Shown: positions 1 through 9,868, counted from the stretch's first letter. The stretch: DNA of 64,000 nucleotides from Streptomyces sp. ITFR-21 (GCF_031844685.1 NZ_CP134605.1:6682501-6746500), one strand, 5' to 3'. A program made the numbers and translations. Notes: generated by a model not told the origin, from the letters alone.

Positions 1-1161
<1,161 letters not shown>

Positions 1162-1260
1162 ATGTGTGCTCGCGTCCACTGTGTGGTTCTGAAACAATCA
1201 GCCACCGTATTCCCTGCTCCTGTTTTTGTGGGGTGTGTGGGGTGGTGTGTGTTTCGTGGT

Positions 1261-1379
1261 GTTTCGGTGGTCATAGCGTTAGGGAAACGCCCGGTTACAT
1301 TCCGAACCCGGAAGCTAAGCCTTTCAGCGCCGATGGTACTGCAGGGGGGACCCTGTGGGAGAGTAGGACACCGCCGAAC
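1261..1379 (+). rRNA. 5S ribosomal RNA
   Basis: A complete 5S rRNA lies about 100 bases after the 23S end. It begins GTTTCGGTGGTCATAGCG and ends in ACACCGCCGAAC, and these ends pair to form helix I. The order 23S, 5S, terminator shows this is the distal end of an rrn operon transcribed left to right. Confidence 0.97.
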
Positions 1380-1390
1380 AAATAGTGAGA

Positions 1391-1434
1391 GGCCCGGCCT
1401 CGGATCCGAACAGGATCCGACGCCGGGCCTTTTT
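1391..1434 (+). terminator. rho-independent terminator of the rrn operon
   Basis: A long stem pairs GGCCCGGC with GCCGGGCC and then TCGGATCC with GGATCCGA around a short loop. The stem is followed directly by a run of T at 1430-1434. It lies just 3' of 5S rRNA and separates the rrn operon from the next gene. Confidence 0.93.
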
Positions 1435-1503
1435 CGTGCCTGGAGTAGAGTCGCCACGGAACGTCCGCACGCGGAGCACGTACATACAGCAGGAGGGGAC
1501 CCC

Positions 1504-2112
1504 GTGGAGGTCCAGGAGACACGGGTGCAAACGGATCGGATCTTCACGATTCCGAACATCCTGAGTATGGCCCGGCTGGTCGGCGTCCCCGTGTTCCTGT
1601 GGCTGATTCTGTGGCCCGAGTTCGGCGGCCCCAAGGTCGACGGCTGGGCGCTGCTGGTGCTGGCGCTGAGCGGTGTGAGCGACTACCTGGACGGGAAGCT
1701 GGCCCGTCGCTGGAATCAGATCAGCAGCCTCGGGCGCGTCCTGGATCCGGCCGCGGACCGGCTGTTTGTTCTGTCCACGCTGGTCGGGCTCACCTGGCGT
1801 GGCATCCTGCCGCTGTGGCTCACGGTGCTGCTGCTGGCACGTGAGGTGATGATGGCGGTGATGCTGCTGATTCTGCGGAGGCACCACTACGGCCCACCCC
1901 AGGTGAACTTCATCGGGAAAGCGGCTACCTTCAACCTCATGTACGCCTTTCCGCTGCTCCTGCTGAGCGACGGAAGTGGATGGCTTGCGACCCTGGCGGC
2001 TGTTTTCGGCTGGGCTTTCGCAGGTTGGGGTACAACCCTGTACTGGTGGGCAGGGATCCTCTATGCGGTGCAGGTCCGGCGACTTGTCCGGGCGGACACC
2101 GCGGCTGACTGA
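1504..2112 (+). CDS. CDP-alcohol phosphatidyltransferase, probable cardiolipin synthase
   Basis: This 202-residue integral membrane enzyme joins a CDP-activated lipid to an alcohol acceptor. The family signature is intact: D-Y-L-D-G followed by A-R, then G-R-V-L-D-P-A-A-D at roughly residues 59-85, supplying the metal-binding aspartates. Several hydrophobic segments follow. The GTG start is chosen because AGGAGGGGA lies 4-12 bases upstream; the frame is open further upstream but has no support there. It sits 24 bases before the mannose-1-phosphate guanylyltransferase gene. In Streptomyces coelicolor, a cardiolipin synthase of this eukaryote-like family is, as I recall, in the same context. 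A phosphatidylglycerophosphate or phosphatidylinositol-phosphate synthase role cannot be excluded. Confidence 0.85.
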   Translation: MEVQETRVQTDRIFTIPNILSMARLVGVPVFLWLILWPEFGGPKVDGWALLVLALSGVSDYLDGKLARRWNQISSLGRVLDPAADRLFVLSTLVGLTWRGILPLWLTVLLLAREVMMAVMLLILRRHHYGPPQVNFIGKAATFNLMYAFPLLLLSDGSGWLATLAAVFGWAFAGWGTTLYWWAGILYAVQVRRLVRADTAAD

Positions 2113-2135
2113 GTCACGAGGAGGATGTTTCCGAC

Positions 2136-4631
2136 ATGAAGGCGGTTGTAATGGCCGGCGGCGAGGGTACCCGCCTTCGCCCGATGACCTCGAGCATGCC
2201 CAAACCTCTGCTGCCTGTGGTGAACCGTCCGATCATGCAGCACGTCCTGACCCTGCTCAAGCGGCACGGCCTCACTGAGACGGTGGTCACAGTCCAGTTC
2301 CTGGCGTCCCTGGTGAAGAACTACTTCGGGGACGGCGAAGAGCTGGGGATGGAGCTCACCTACGCGCACGAGGAAAAACCGCTGGGGACGGCCGGCAGCG
2401 TCAAGAACGCCGAAGAGGCACTGAAGGACGATTCCTTCCTCGTGATTTCCGGTGACGCCCTCACCGATTTCGATCTGACCGAGCTGATCGAATTTCACAA
2501 GGAGAAGGGCGCGCTGGTCACCGTGTGCCTGACCCGGGTGCCGAATCCGCTGGAGTTCGGTATCACGATCGTCGACGACGAAGGCCGGGTCGAACGTTTC
2601 CTGGAGAAGCCCACCTGGGGCCAGGTGTTCTCCGACACGGTGAACACCGGTATCTACGTGATGGAGCCCGAGGTCTTCAACTACGTCGAGTCCGACGTGT
2701 CCGTGGACTGGTCGGGCGACGTCTTTCCGCAGCTGCTGAAGGAGGGGAAGCCGATCTACGGCTTCATCGCCGAAGGCTACTGGGAGGACGTGGGCACCCA
2801 TGAGAGCTATGTGAAGGCGCAGGCGGACGTCCTGGAGCGCAAGGTCGACGTCGACATCGACGGTTTCGAGATCTCGCCGGGTGTATGGGTGGCGGAGGGG
2901 GCCGAGGTGCATCCCGACGCGATTCTGCGCGGGCCGCTGTACATCGGTGACTACGCCAAGGTCGAGGCCGGCGCGGAGATCCGCGAGCACAGTGTGATCG
3001 GCTCGAACGTGGTGGTGAAGACCGGTGCCTTCCTGCACAAGGCGGTCATCGCCGACAACGTCTACATCGGGCAGCACACCAATCTGCGCGGCTGCGTGAT
3101 CGGCAAGAACACCGACGTGATGCGGGCCGCGCGGATCGAGGAGGGCGCGGTCATCGGTGACGAGTGCCTGATCGGCGAGGAATCCATCATCACCGGCAAC
3201 GTACGGGTCTATCCGTTCAAGACCGTCGAGGCCGGCGCCTTCGTCAACACCTCCGTCATCTGGGAGTCGCGCGGACAGGCGCATCTGTTCGGTGCCCGCG
3301 GGGTGTCCGGCATCCTGAACGTGGAGATCACCCCGGAGCTGGCCGTGCGGCTGGCCGGCGCGTACGCGACCACGCTGAAGAAGGGCTCGACGGTCACCAC
3401 GGCGCGAGACCACTCACGTGGTGCCCGGGCGCTCAAGCGGGCGGTGATCTCGGCGCTGCAGGCCAGTGCGATCGACGTGCGGGACCTGGAGAACGTGCCG
3501 ATGCCGGTGGCACGGCAGCAGACCGCCCGGGGCAGCGCCGGCGGGATCATGATCAGGACCACGCCGGGGCGGCCGGACTCGCTGGACATCATGTTCTTCG
3601 ACGAACGCGGGGCGGATCTGTCGGCGGCCGGGCAGCGCAAGCTGGACCGGGTGTTCGCGCGTCAGGAATACCGCCGGGCATTCCCCGGGGAGATCGGCGA
3701 CCTGAACTTCCCGGCGACGGTGTTCGACTCGTACACGGGCGCGCTGCTGCGGGCCGTGGACACCTCGGGTATCGCCGACTCGGGGCTGAAGGTCGTGGTG
3801 GACGCCGCCAACGGCAGCGCCGGTCTGGTGCTGCCGAGCCTGCTGGGCCGGCTCGGGGTGGACGCGCTGACCGTCAACCCCGGTCTGGACGAGGCACGTC
3901 CCACGGAGACCGAGGAGGGCCGCAGGGCGGGTCTGGTACGGCTCGGGGAGATGGTGTCCTCGGCGCGTGCCGCGTTCGGCGTGCGGTTCGACCCGGTGGG
4001 CGAGCGGATGTCGCTGGTCGACGAGCGGGGCCGGATCGTCGAGGACGACCGGGCGCTGCTGGTGCTGCTCGACCTGGTGGCCGCGGAGCGGCGCAGCGGG
4101 CGGGTGGCGCTGCCGGTGACCACGACCAGGATCGGCGAGCAGGTCGCGGCGTACCACGGTACCCAGGTGACGTGGACCACGACGTCGCCGGACGACCTGA
4201 CCCGAGTGGGCCGGGAGGAGGGCACGATCTTCGGCGGCGACGGGCGCGGCGGGTTCATCGTGCCGGAGTTCAGCAGCGTCTTCGACGGGTCCGCCGCGTT
4301 CGTCCGGCTGATCGGCCTGGTGGCGCGTACCCAGCTCACGCTGAGCCAGATCGACGCCCGTATCCCGCGCGCCCACGTCCTCAAGCGGGACGTGCCGACG
4401 CCGTGGGCGGTCAAGGGCTCGGTGATGCGCCGGGTGGTGGAGGAGGCCGGCGACCGGTCGGTGGACACCACCGACGGCGTGCGGGTCGTGGAGTCCGACG
4501 GGCGCTGGGTGATGGTACTGCCCGACCCGGCGGAGGCCGTCACCCACCTGTGGGCCGAGGGACCCGACGACGCCTCGGCGCAAGCCCTGCTGGACGAGTG
4601 GTCGGAGGTCGTGGAGAGCGCCGGACACTGA
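2136..4631 (+). CDS. mannose-1-phosphate guanylyltransferase with degenerate phosphomannomutase-like domain
   Basis: This 831-residue protein has three parts. Residues 1-235 are a nucleotidyltransferase with the GGEGTRLRP loop at 8-16, expected to make GDP-mannose (or a related NDP-sugar) from the sugar 1-phosphate. Residues about 255-370 form a left-handed beta-helix of hexapeptide repeats. Residues about 440-830 resemble alpha-D-phosphohexomutases. In that last part the usual catalytic serine loop (TASHNP type) is replaced by R-T-T-P-G-R-P-D, and the metal loop (DGDADR type) by G-G-D-G-R-G-G, so mutase activity is doubtful. A GAGGAGG ribosome site precedes the ATG. The product probably feeds mannosylated lipids or glycans, consistent with the lipid-synthesis gene upstream. 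Confidence 0.9.
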   Translation: MKAVVMAGGEGTRLRPMTSSMPKPLLPVVNRPIMQHVLTLLKRHGLTETVVTVQFLASLVKNYFGDGEELGMELTYAHEEKPLGTAGSVKNAEEALKDDSFLVISGDALTDFDLTELIEFHKEKGALVTVCLTRVPNPLEFGITIVDDEGRVERFLEKPTWGQVFSDTVNTGIYVMEPEVFNYVESDVSVDWSGDVFPQLLKEGKPIYGFIAEGYWEDVGTHESYVKAQADVLERKVDVDIDGFEISPGVWVAEGAEVHPDAILRGPLYIGDYAKVEAGAEIREHSVIGSNVVVKTGAFLHKAVIADNVYIGQHTNLRGCVIGKNTDVMRAARIEEGAVIGDECLIGEESIITGNVRVYPFKTVEAGAFVNTSVIWESRGQAHLFGARGVSGILNVEITPELAVRLAGAYATTLKKGSTVTTARDHSRGARALKRAVISALQASAIDVRDLENVPMPVARQQTARGSAGGIMIRTTPGRPDSLDIMFFDERGADLSAAGQRKLDRVFARQEYRRAFPGEIGDLNFPATVFDSYTGALLRAVDTSGIADSGLKVVVDAANGSAGLVLPSLLGRLGVDALTVNPGLDEARPTETEEGRRAGLVRLGEMVSSARAAFGVRFDPVGERMSLVDERGRIVEDDRALLVLLDLVAAERRSGRVALPVTTTRIGEQVAAYHGTQVTWTTTSPDDLTRVGREEGTIFGGDGRGGFIVPEFSSVFDGSAAFVRLIGLVARTQLTLSQIDARIPRAHVLKRDVPTPWAVKGSVMRRVVEEAGDRSVDTTDGVRVVESDGRWVMVLPDPAEAVTHLWAEGPDDASAQALLDEWSEVVESAGH

Positions 4632-4702
4632 CGCCGCGGTGCAACGACGCTCCGCGCGGGGGCCGTTCGAGTCCCCGGCTCCGGCGTGCGACGATGTGCG
4701 GC

Positions 4703-5653
4703 ATGTCGCAGCAGCAACCCGACCGGAGCAGCCCCGTGGCCGGGGCTGCTCCTCGGCGTCCGGACGCCTCCATGTCGCTGCTCACCAACGTCATGGAGCA
4801 CAGCCTGGACGACGGGTACGCCGAGGCCGCCGCCCGCCGGGGCCAGGTCGGCACCTCCCGGCTGCCCACGGCGCTCGGCGGCCGGCTGTGGCTTGCCGCG
4901 GGCTTGGTGCTCGCCGCGATCGTCGTCACGCTGGGCGCCGCCCAGGCACATCGTTCCGCGCCGACGCAGGCCGCGGAACGGCAGCGGCTGATCGACCGGA
5001 TCCAGAGCGAGACCAAGAGCGCCGACCGGCTCCAGCAGGACGTCGACTCGCTGCGGGACACCGTGTCCGCCGAGCAGCAGGCGGCGCTCAGGCACCGGGG
5101 CGGGGACGCCGACGCCCTGCTGGAGCTGCTGGCCGCAGCCACGCCGGTAGAGGGGCCCGGTGTGCGGCTGGTCGTCGACGACGCCAGGGAGGCGTCCCAG
5201 GGGGACACCGGGGGCCCGCGGGAGAGCAGCGGCTTCTCCGACACCGGCCGGGTCCGTGACCGCGACATGCAGCGGGTGGTGAACGGCCTGTGGGCCTCCG
5301 GCGCCGAGGCGGTCACCGTCAACGGGCAGCGCCTCACCGCCCTGTCGGCGATCCGGGCCGCGGGTGACGCCATACTGGTCGACAACAAACCGCTGGCGCC
5401 GCCGTACACGGTGCTGGCGATCGGGGACGGGAAGCGGTTGAGCAAGGCATTCCAGGAGAGCGCGGACGGGCAGTACCTGCACGTCCTGCAGGAGAACTAC
5501 GGGATCCGCGCGAGCGTCTCCGTCCAGGACAAGCTGCAACTGGCCGCCGCACCCAGCCTGATCGTGCGGTACGCCAAGCCGGCCGCCGCACAGCACGTGC
5601 CCGACGGCGCGCGGCGGGCGGCCGGCGCCGGGAACGGAAAGGGTTCGAAGTGA
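4703..5653 (+). CDS. DUF881 membrane-anchored protein (first copy)
   Basis: This 316-residue protein has a short cytoplasmic N-terminus and one membrane helix near residues 59-82 (LWLAAGLVLAAIVVTLGA). A coiled-coil stretch rich in Glu, Arg and Gln follows at about 90-130, then an extracytoplasmic DUF881 domain to about residue 300. The function of DUF881 is unknown; in actinobacteria these proteins flank the small basic protein Sbp, as here. Its stop overlaps the GTG start of the next gene (GTGA), so the two are translationally coupled. Another in-frame ATG lies three codons upstream at 4694; either could be used. Confidence 0.88.
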   Translation: MSQQQPDRSSPVAGAAPRRPDASMSLLTNVMEHSLDDGYAEAAARRGQVGTSRLPTALGGRLWLAAGLVLAAIVVTLGAAQAHRSAPTQAAERQRLIDRIQSETKSADRLQQDVDSLRDTVSAEQQAALRHRGGDADALLELLAAATPVEGPGVRLVVDDAREASQGDTGGPRESSGFSDTGRVRDRDMQRVVNGLWASGAEAVTVNGQRLTALSAIRAAGDAILVDNKPLAPPYTVLAIGDGKRLSKAFQESADGQYLHVLQENYGIRASVSVQDKLQLAAAPSLIVRYAKPAAAQHVPDGARRAAGAGNGKGSK

Positions 5654-5982
5654 TCGCCGTACTGGGCCTCGTCGTGGGAGTCGTGGTCGGACTCGTGGTG
5701 CGCCCTGTGGTGCCCTCCGGGGTCGAGCCCTATCTCCCGATCGCGGTGGTCGCCGCGCTCGACGCCGTCTTCGGCGGCCTGCGGGCCATGCTGGACGGGA
5801 TCTTCGACGACAAGGTGTTCGTCGTCTCCTTCCTGTCCAACGTGGTCGTGGCCGCCCTCATCGTCTTCCTCGGTGACAAGCTCGGCGTCGGCTCCCAGCT
5901 GTCGACCGGTGTCGTGGTGGTGCTCGGCATCCGGATCTTCTCCAACGCGGCCGCCATCCGCCGCCACGTCTTCCGGGCGTGA
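5650..5982 (+). CDS. sbp: small basic family protein Sbp (DUF1290)
   Basis: This 110-residue integral membrane protein has three hydrophobic segments and the typical Sbp sequence, including PVVPSGVEPYLPIAVVAALD near residues 18-37 and a C-terminus ending in Arg-rich I-R-R-H-V-F-R-A. It starts with a GTG that overlaps the stop of the upstream DUF881 gene and ends 7 bases before the second DUF881 gene, so the three form one tight operon. The role is not established. The conserved DUF881-Sbp-DUF881 order suggests a membrane complex, and its closeness to lipid and cell-division-related genes fits an envelope role. Confidence 0.92.
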   Translation: MIAVLGLVVGVVVGLVVRPVVPSGVEPYLPIAVVAALDAVFGGLRAMLDGIFDDKVFVVSFLSNVVVAALIVFLGDKLGVGSQLSTGVVVVLGIRIFSNAAAIRRHVFRA

Positions 5983-5989
5983 CGGCTGT

Positions 5990-6802
5990 ATGAGCGAGGA
6001 GAACCACCCGCCGGAGCCGGCGGAGCACCCACCGCGGCGGCCGGCCGGGGAGCAGGACGCGGCCGGTGGCGAGGGGTCCCGGCCGACCGGTCGGCAGCGC
6101 CTGGCGGCCGGGTTGTGGCCGCCGCGCCTGTCGCGCGCCCAACTGACCGTCGCCGTGCTGCTGTTCGTACTCGGCCTGGGGCTGGCCATCCAGGTCCGCT
6201 CCACCAGTGACAACGGCGGTGCCCTGCGCGGTGCCCGGCAGGAGGATCTGGTCCGTATCCTCACCGAGTTGGACAACCGCAGCCAGCGGCTGGAGGACGA
6301 GAAACGGGGCCTGGAGAGCCAGCGCAGCGAACTGGAGACCAGCTCCGACCGGGCTGCCGAGGCGCTCAGGCAGACCCGGCAGAAGGCGCAGCAACTGGGC
6401 GTCCTGGCCGGTACCGTGCCCGCCGAGGGTCCGGGGATCACCCTGACCATCGAGGACCCGCACGGAGGCGTGGAGGCGGACTCCCTGCTCGACACGCTCC
6501 AGGAACTGCGGGCGGCGGGCGCGGAGGCGATCCAGATCAACGAGGTGCGCGTCGTCGCCGACACGTACTTCACGGATGGTACGGACGGTGTGCAGATAGA
6601 CGGGCACAAGGTGTCACAGCCGTACGAGTTCGACGTCATCGGCAACCCGCAGGATCTGGAGCCGGCGCTGAACATCCCCGGCGGGGTGGTGCAGACGCTG
6701 GAGAAGGAGCAGGCCACGGCTGATGTCGTCAGGTCGCAGAAGATCGTCGTGGACGCCTTGCGGCCGTCGAAGCAGCCTGACTACGCTCGGTCATCCCAGT
6801 GA
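5990..6802 (+). CDS. DUF881 membrane-anchored protein (second copy)
   Basis: This 270-residue protein has a proline-rich cytoplasmic N-terminus and one membrane helix around residues 50-68 (LTVAVLLFVLGLGLAIQV). A predicted coiled coil at about 80-130 precedes a DUF881 domain. It is a diverged paralogue of the DUF881 protein at 4703-5653 and lies directly after sbp. The ATG start at 5990 is chosen because it follows the sbp stop closely and gives a conventional N-terminus; the same frame is open further upstream inside sbp but is unlikely to be used. Confidence 0.9.
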   Translation: MSEENHPPEPAEHPPRRPAGEQDAAGGEGSRPTGRQRLAAGLWPPRLSRAQLTVAVLLFVLGLGLAIQVRSTSDNGGALRGARQEDLVRILTELDNRSQRLEDEKRGLESQRSELETSSDRAAEALRQTRQKAQQLGVLAGTVPAEGPGITLTIEDPHGGVEADSLLDTLQELRAAGAEAIQINEVRVVADTYFTDGTDGVQIDGHKVSQPYEFDVIGNPQDLEPALNIPGGVVQTLEKEQATADVVRSQKIVVDALRPSKQPDYARSSQ

Positions 6803-6908
6803 GGGTGGGGGTCGGGGCATCGGTGGGGTGCGGTGTAGGGGAAACTGTGTGTAGCGAGGGTTCGTCCTGCCCCACGGGCGGGTCTGCTTCTTTCAAGGGG
6901 AATCGCCC

Positions 6909-7694
6909 GTGAAGTTGTTTGGGAAGTTGTTCGGCAAGAGTGCGCGGCAGTCGGGTGACCCGGCGACGGCGCGCCACCGCGCGCCACGGCACCTGTCCGA
7001 AGAGGGACAGGGCGCCGACCGGCCGTTGTTCAGGAACGAACAGCAGGATCCCGGTGCCGACCATTCAGGTGGTCCCGGCGTGGCGTCTGTTGACCCCGCT
7101 TCCGCCGCGCGCATAGGTTTCGGGGAACCATCGGCCCCAGCGACGGGTGGAGGGTCCGGCTTGCCGGTCTGCAGCAGGTGCGGTCACACCAACGCGGAGG
7201 CGAGCCGCTTCTGCAACTACTGCGGTGCGCCGCTGCGCGGATCCGGCGGCGGCTACGAGCGGGCGTCGGAGACCACGTCGACGATCTCCATCTCCGGCCT
7301 GGAGGCGTACGAGGCGGAGGCCACCGGCCAGACCGTGATGCCGTCGCTGTCCCCGGAGGCCCAGGCCGCCGTGGACGCGCTGCCGGTCGGCTCGGCGCTG
7401 CTGGTGGTGCGGCGGGGGCCGAACTCGGGCAGCCGCTTCCTGCTGGACGGCGAGCTGACCACGGCGGGCCGGCACCCGCAGAGCGACATCTTCCTGGACG
7501 ACGTGACGGTGTCCCGGCGGCATGTGGAGTTCCGGCGCGGCCAGGACGGCGGATTCACCGTTTCGGACGTAGGCAGCCTCAACGGTACGTACGTCAACAG
7601 GGAGCGGATCGACACCGTGTCGCTGGCCAACGGCGACGAGGTGCAGATCGGCAAGTACCGGCTGGTCTTCTACGCGAGCCAGCGGGGCATCTGA
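6909..7694 (+). CDS. FHA-domain protein with zinc ribbon (GarA/OdhI-like)
   Basis: This 261-residue soluble protein has a four-cysteine zinc ribbon (Cys88, 91, 102, 105), a short linker carrying the phosphorylation-type motif E-T-T-S at 121-124, and a forkhead-associated domain at about 163-255. The FHA signature residues are present: Gly-Arg at 187-188, Ser202-x-x-His205 and Asn225-Gly226. In mycobacterial GarA and corynebacterial OdhI, phosphorylation of the ETT motif by Ser/Thr kinases makes the FHA domain bind itself and switches off inhibition of 2-oxoglutarate metabolism. The same regulatory scheme is likely here, but the 120-residue N-terminal extension with zinc ribbon is a departure. 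Start is GTG after AAGGGGA. Confidence 0.92.
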   Translation: MKLFGKLFGKSARQSGDPATARHRAPRHLSEEGQGADRPLFRNEQQDPGADHSGGPGVASVDPASAARIGFGEPSAPATGGGSGLPVCSRCGHTNAEASRFCNYCGAPLRGSGGGYERASETTSTISISGLEAYEAEATGQTVMPSLSPEAQAAVDALPVGSALLVVRRGPNSGSRFLLDGELTTAGRHPQSDIFLDDVTVSRRHVEFRRGQDGGFTVSDVGSLNGTYVNRERIDTVSLANGDEVQIGKYRLVFYASQRGI

Positions 7695-7737
7695 AACTCC
7701 CCGGGAGCGCGTCCGGGGAACCTCAGGGAAGGTGTGC

Positions 7738-8472
7738 ATGCCGAGAACGTCGGGCGGTGCCGGAGACGGCACCGCCACCGTCGACGGGGTCCTGCTGAGC
7801 ATCGGCGCGGTCCTGAGCCGGCTGCGGGAGGAGTTCCCCGAGGTGACCATCTCCAAGATCCGCTTCCTTGAGGCGGAGGGGTTGGTCGAGCCGCAGCGCA
7901 CACCCTCCGGCTACCGGAAGTTCGGTCCCGCGGACGTGGAGCGGCTCGCCTACGTCCTGCGGGTGCAGCGGGACCACTATCTGCCGCTGCGGGTGATCAG
8001 GGACCACCTGGACGCCCTGGACCGCGGCGAGAAGGTCTCGCTGCCCGGCCCGGGGGAGTCCAGGGAGGCCCTGGAGGGCCCAGGGGAGCCCGGACCGCCC
8101 CCGGAGCTCAGGATCGGCCGGGCGGAGCTGCTGGCGGTCACCGGGGCCGACGAGGCCGAACTGGCGCAGTGGGAGTCCTACGGACTGGTCGAGGCCGGCG
8201 GGGACGGCGGTTACGACGCCGAGACGGTGAACATCGGACGGCTCATCGCCGATCTGGGCAGATTCGGCCTGGAACCCCGTCATCTGCGGTCCGTGAAGGC
8301 CGCCGCGGACCGGGAGGCGGGCCTGGTGGAGCAGGTGGTGGCGCCGCTGCGCAGGCACCGCAACCCCAGGACCCGCGCACACGCCGAGGCCACCGCACGG
8401 GAACTGGCCGATCTTTCCGTACGGCTGCATGCGGCGATGCTGCACTCCGCGCTGCGGATCCGGCTGCGCTGA
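7738..8472 (+). CDS. ftsR: MerR-family transcriptional regulator FtsR
   Basis: This 244-residue regulator has an N-terminal MerR winged helix (SIGAVLSRLREEFPEVTISK at 21-40, then the wing P-S-G-Y-R-K-F) and a second helix-turn-helix-like region at about 115-160. Its position directly after the FHA gene matches Mycobacterium Rv1828 and Corynebacterium FtsR, which act on ftsZ expression. The downstream ATG is chosen over the GTG six bases earlier because AGGGAAGG is then correctly spaced. The target here is inferred from family and synteny only. Confidence 0.88.
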   Translation: MPRTSGGAGDGTATVDGVLLSIGAVLSRLREEFPEVTISKIRFLEAEGLVEPQRTPSGYRKFGPADVERLAYVLRVQRDHYLPLRVIRDHLDALDRGEKVSLPGPGESREALEGPGEPGPPPELRIGRAELLAVTGADEAELAQWESYGLVEAGGDGGYDAETVNIGRLIADLGRFGLEPRHLRSVKAAADREAGLVEQVVAPLRRHRNPRTRAHAEATARELADLSVRLHAAMLHSALRIRLR

Positions 8473-8574
8473 CCGGGCGATTCCAGCCGCCGGAGGCCCC
8501 CGGGAGGACATCTCGGGGCGGCGCGGCCGGGTGCCCGACTACCAAACCCGGCGAGCACGGCCTAGGGTTGCTGT

Positions 8575-9048
8575 GTGAACGAGCTCGACGTTGTGGGTGT
8601 CCGGGTTGAAATGCCCTCCAACCAACCGATCGTGCTCCTGCGTGAAGTGGGAGGCGACCGGTACCTGCCCATCTGGATCGGGCCGGGTGAGGCGACGGCC
8701 ATCGCCTTCGCGCAGCAGGGCATGACGCCTGCGCGACCGCTGACCCACGACCTCTTCAAGGACGTGCTGGAAGCGGTCGGCCAAACCCTCACCGAGGTGC
8801 GCATCACCGACCTGCGGGAAGGTGTCTTCTACGCGGAGCTGGTGTTCGCCAGCGGGGTCGAGGTCAGTGCCCGCCCCTCCGACGCCATAGCGCTCGCGCT
8901 GCGCACCGGTACGCCGATCTACGGCAGCGACGGGGTGCTGGACGACGCCGGGATCGCGATCCCGGACGAGCAGGAGGACGAGGTCGAGAAGTTCCGCGAG
9001 TTCCTCGACCAGATCTCTCCCGAGGACTTCGGCACCAGCAACCAGTGA
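8575..9048 (+). CDS. bifunctional nuclease family protein (DUF151)
   Basis: This 157-residue cytoplasmic protein begins V-N-E-L-D-V-V-G-V-R-V-E and carries the conserved LLREVGGDRYLPIWIG segment at about 22-37 and the R-P-S-D-A-I-A-L-A-L-R block near 100-110. Members have been described as DNase/RNase (bifunctional nuclease) proteins, though the physiological role is unsettled. There is no ribosome-binding site. TAGGGT at 8563-8568 sits at -10 distance from the GTG, so a leaderless transcript is likely. The gene lies between two MerR regulators, the same order as in mycobacteria (Rv1828-Rv1829-Rv1830). Confidence 0.92.
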   Translation: MNELDVVGVRVEMPSNQPIVLLREVGGDRYLPIWIGPGEATAIAFAQQGMTPARPLTHDLFKDVLEAVGQTLTEVRITDLREGVFYAELVFASGVEVSARPSDAIALALRTGTPIYGSDGVLDDAGIAIPDEQEDEVEKFREFLDQISPEDFGTSNQ

Positions 9049-9147
9049 CGCCGAACGCGATGCCCGGAGGCAAGGTTGCCCCCAAGGGGCTATTCGCGGG
9101 ACCGTTCCCGCCCCATGGCCGCGTCAAACCACCCGTGGGGCGAATAT

Positions 9148-9165
9148 CACTCGGCGTGCCGAGTG
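9148..9165. promoter_or_regulatory. 8-bp inverted repeat upstream of the second MerR gene
   Basis: CACTCGGC and GCCGAGTG are perfect inverted arms separated by GT. The element sits 9 bases upstream of a strong -35 box, a usual place for an activator or autoregulator. It lacks a T run, so a terminator for the nuclease gene is less likely. Confidence 0.5.
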
Positions 9166-9174
9166 TGGCGATCG

Positions 9175-9203
9175 TTGACGCACCCCTGGTGACTGCCTAC
9201 CGT
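9175..9203 (+). promoter_or_regulatory. sigma70-type promoter for the second MerR gene
   Basis: TTGACG at 9175-9180 and TACCGT at 9198-9203 are separated by 17 bases, the optimal spacing for a HrdB-type promoter. The predicted transcript starts near 9210 and leaves a leader of about 55 bases before the GTG at 9266. Confidence 0.7.
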
Positions 9204-9265
9204 CGGTGTGGAAAGTCCGGTGGCACGTGCGCGCGGCCACCGGATGTGCAGGAACGGAGGGCGGC

Positions 9266-9868
9266 GTGAGAAGCACCGGCGACGGTCTGGCGACCGGCGA
9301 CCCCTATCCGCCCCGGGGCACACTGGCCCGAGCCGCTGCCGAAGCGGGCGGCGGCCCGGCGCAGGACGCGCCGGCCGAACAGATCGGCTACCGCGGCCCG
9401 ACCGCGTGCGCCGCGACCGGCATCACCTACCGCCAGCTCGACTACTGGGCCCGCACCGGCCTGGTCGAGCCCAGCGTGCGGCCCGCCTACGGCTCGGGCA
9501 CCCAGCGGCTCTACAGCTTCCGCGACGTCGTGGTGCTCAAGATCGTCAAACGGCTGCTGGACACCGGTGTGGCCCTGCAGAACATCCGCACGGCCGTACA
9601 GCACCTGCGGTCCGTCGGCCCCGCGGAACTGGCCAGGATGACCCTGATGAGCGACGGCGCCACCGTCTACGAGTGCACATCGCCCGACGAGGTGGTGGAT
9701 CTGCTCCAGGGCGGGCAGGGCGTCTTCGGCATCGCGGTGGGCGTCGTCTGGCGGGACGTGGAGAGTGCGCTGTCCCAGATGCACGGCGAGCGGGTCGACA
9801 CCGGCGAGACACTGGTCGGCCACAATCCGGCCGACGAGCTGGCCAGGCGGCGCAACCGGGCCGTCTGA
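9266..9868 (+). CDS. MerR-family regulator (Rv1830/McdR-like)
   Basis: This 200-residue regulator has a MerR DNA-binding domain at about 35-110 (GYRGPTACAATGITYRQLDY, then the wing G-S-G-T-Q-R-L-Y-S-F). It continues into a coiled-coil and a compact C-terminal domain without an obvious metal site. GGAGG at 9256-9260 fixes the GTG start. Position and sequence match mycobacterial Rv1830 (called McdR or ResR), which affects growth and division. It probably recognises its own promoter region, which carries an inverted repeat at 9148-9165. The regulon is not visible from this window. Confidence 0.88.
   Translation: MRSTGDGLATGDPYPPRGTLARAAAEAGGGPAQDAPAEQIGYRGPTACAATGITYRQLDYWARTGLVEPSVRPAYGSGTQRLYSFRDVVVLKIVKRLLDTGVALQNIRTAVQHLRSVGPAELARMTLMSDGATVYECTSPDEVVDLLQGGQGVFGIAVGVVWRDVESALSQMHGERVDTGETLVGHNPADELARRRNRAV

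Noticed and set aside
2061..5596. Long minus-strand frames opposite the guanylyltransferase and DUF881 genes
   Set aside because: Low-complexity His/Arg/Gly-rich translations mirror the codon bias of the plus-strand genes, which have clear domains.
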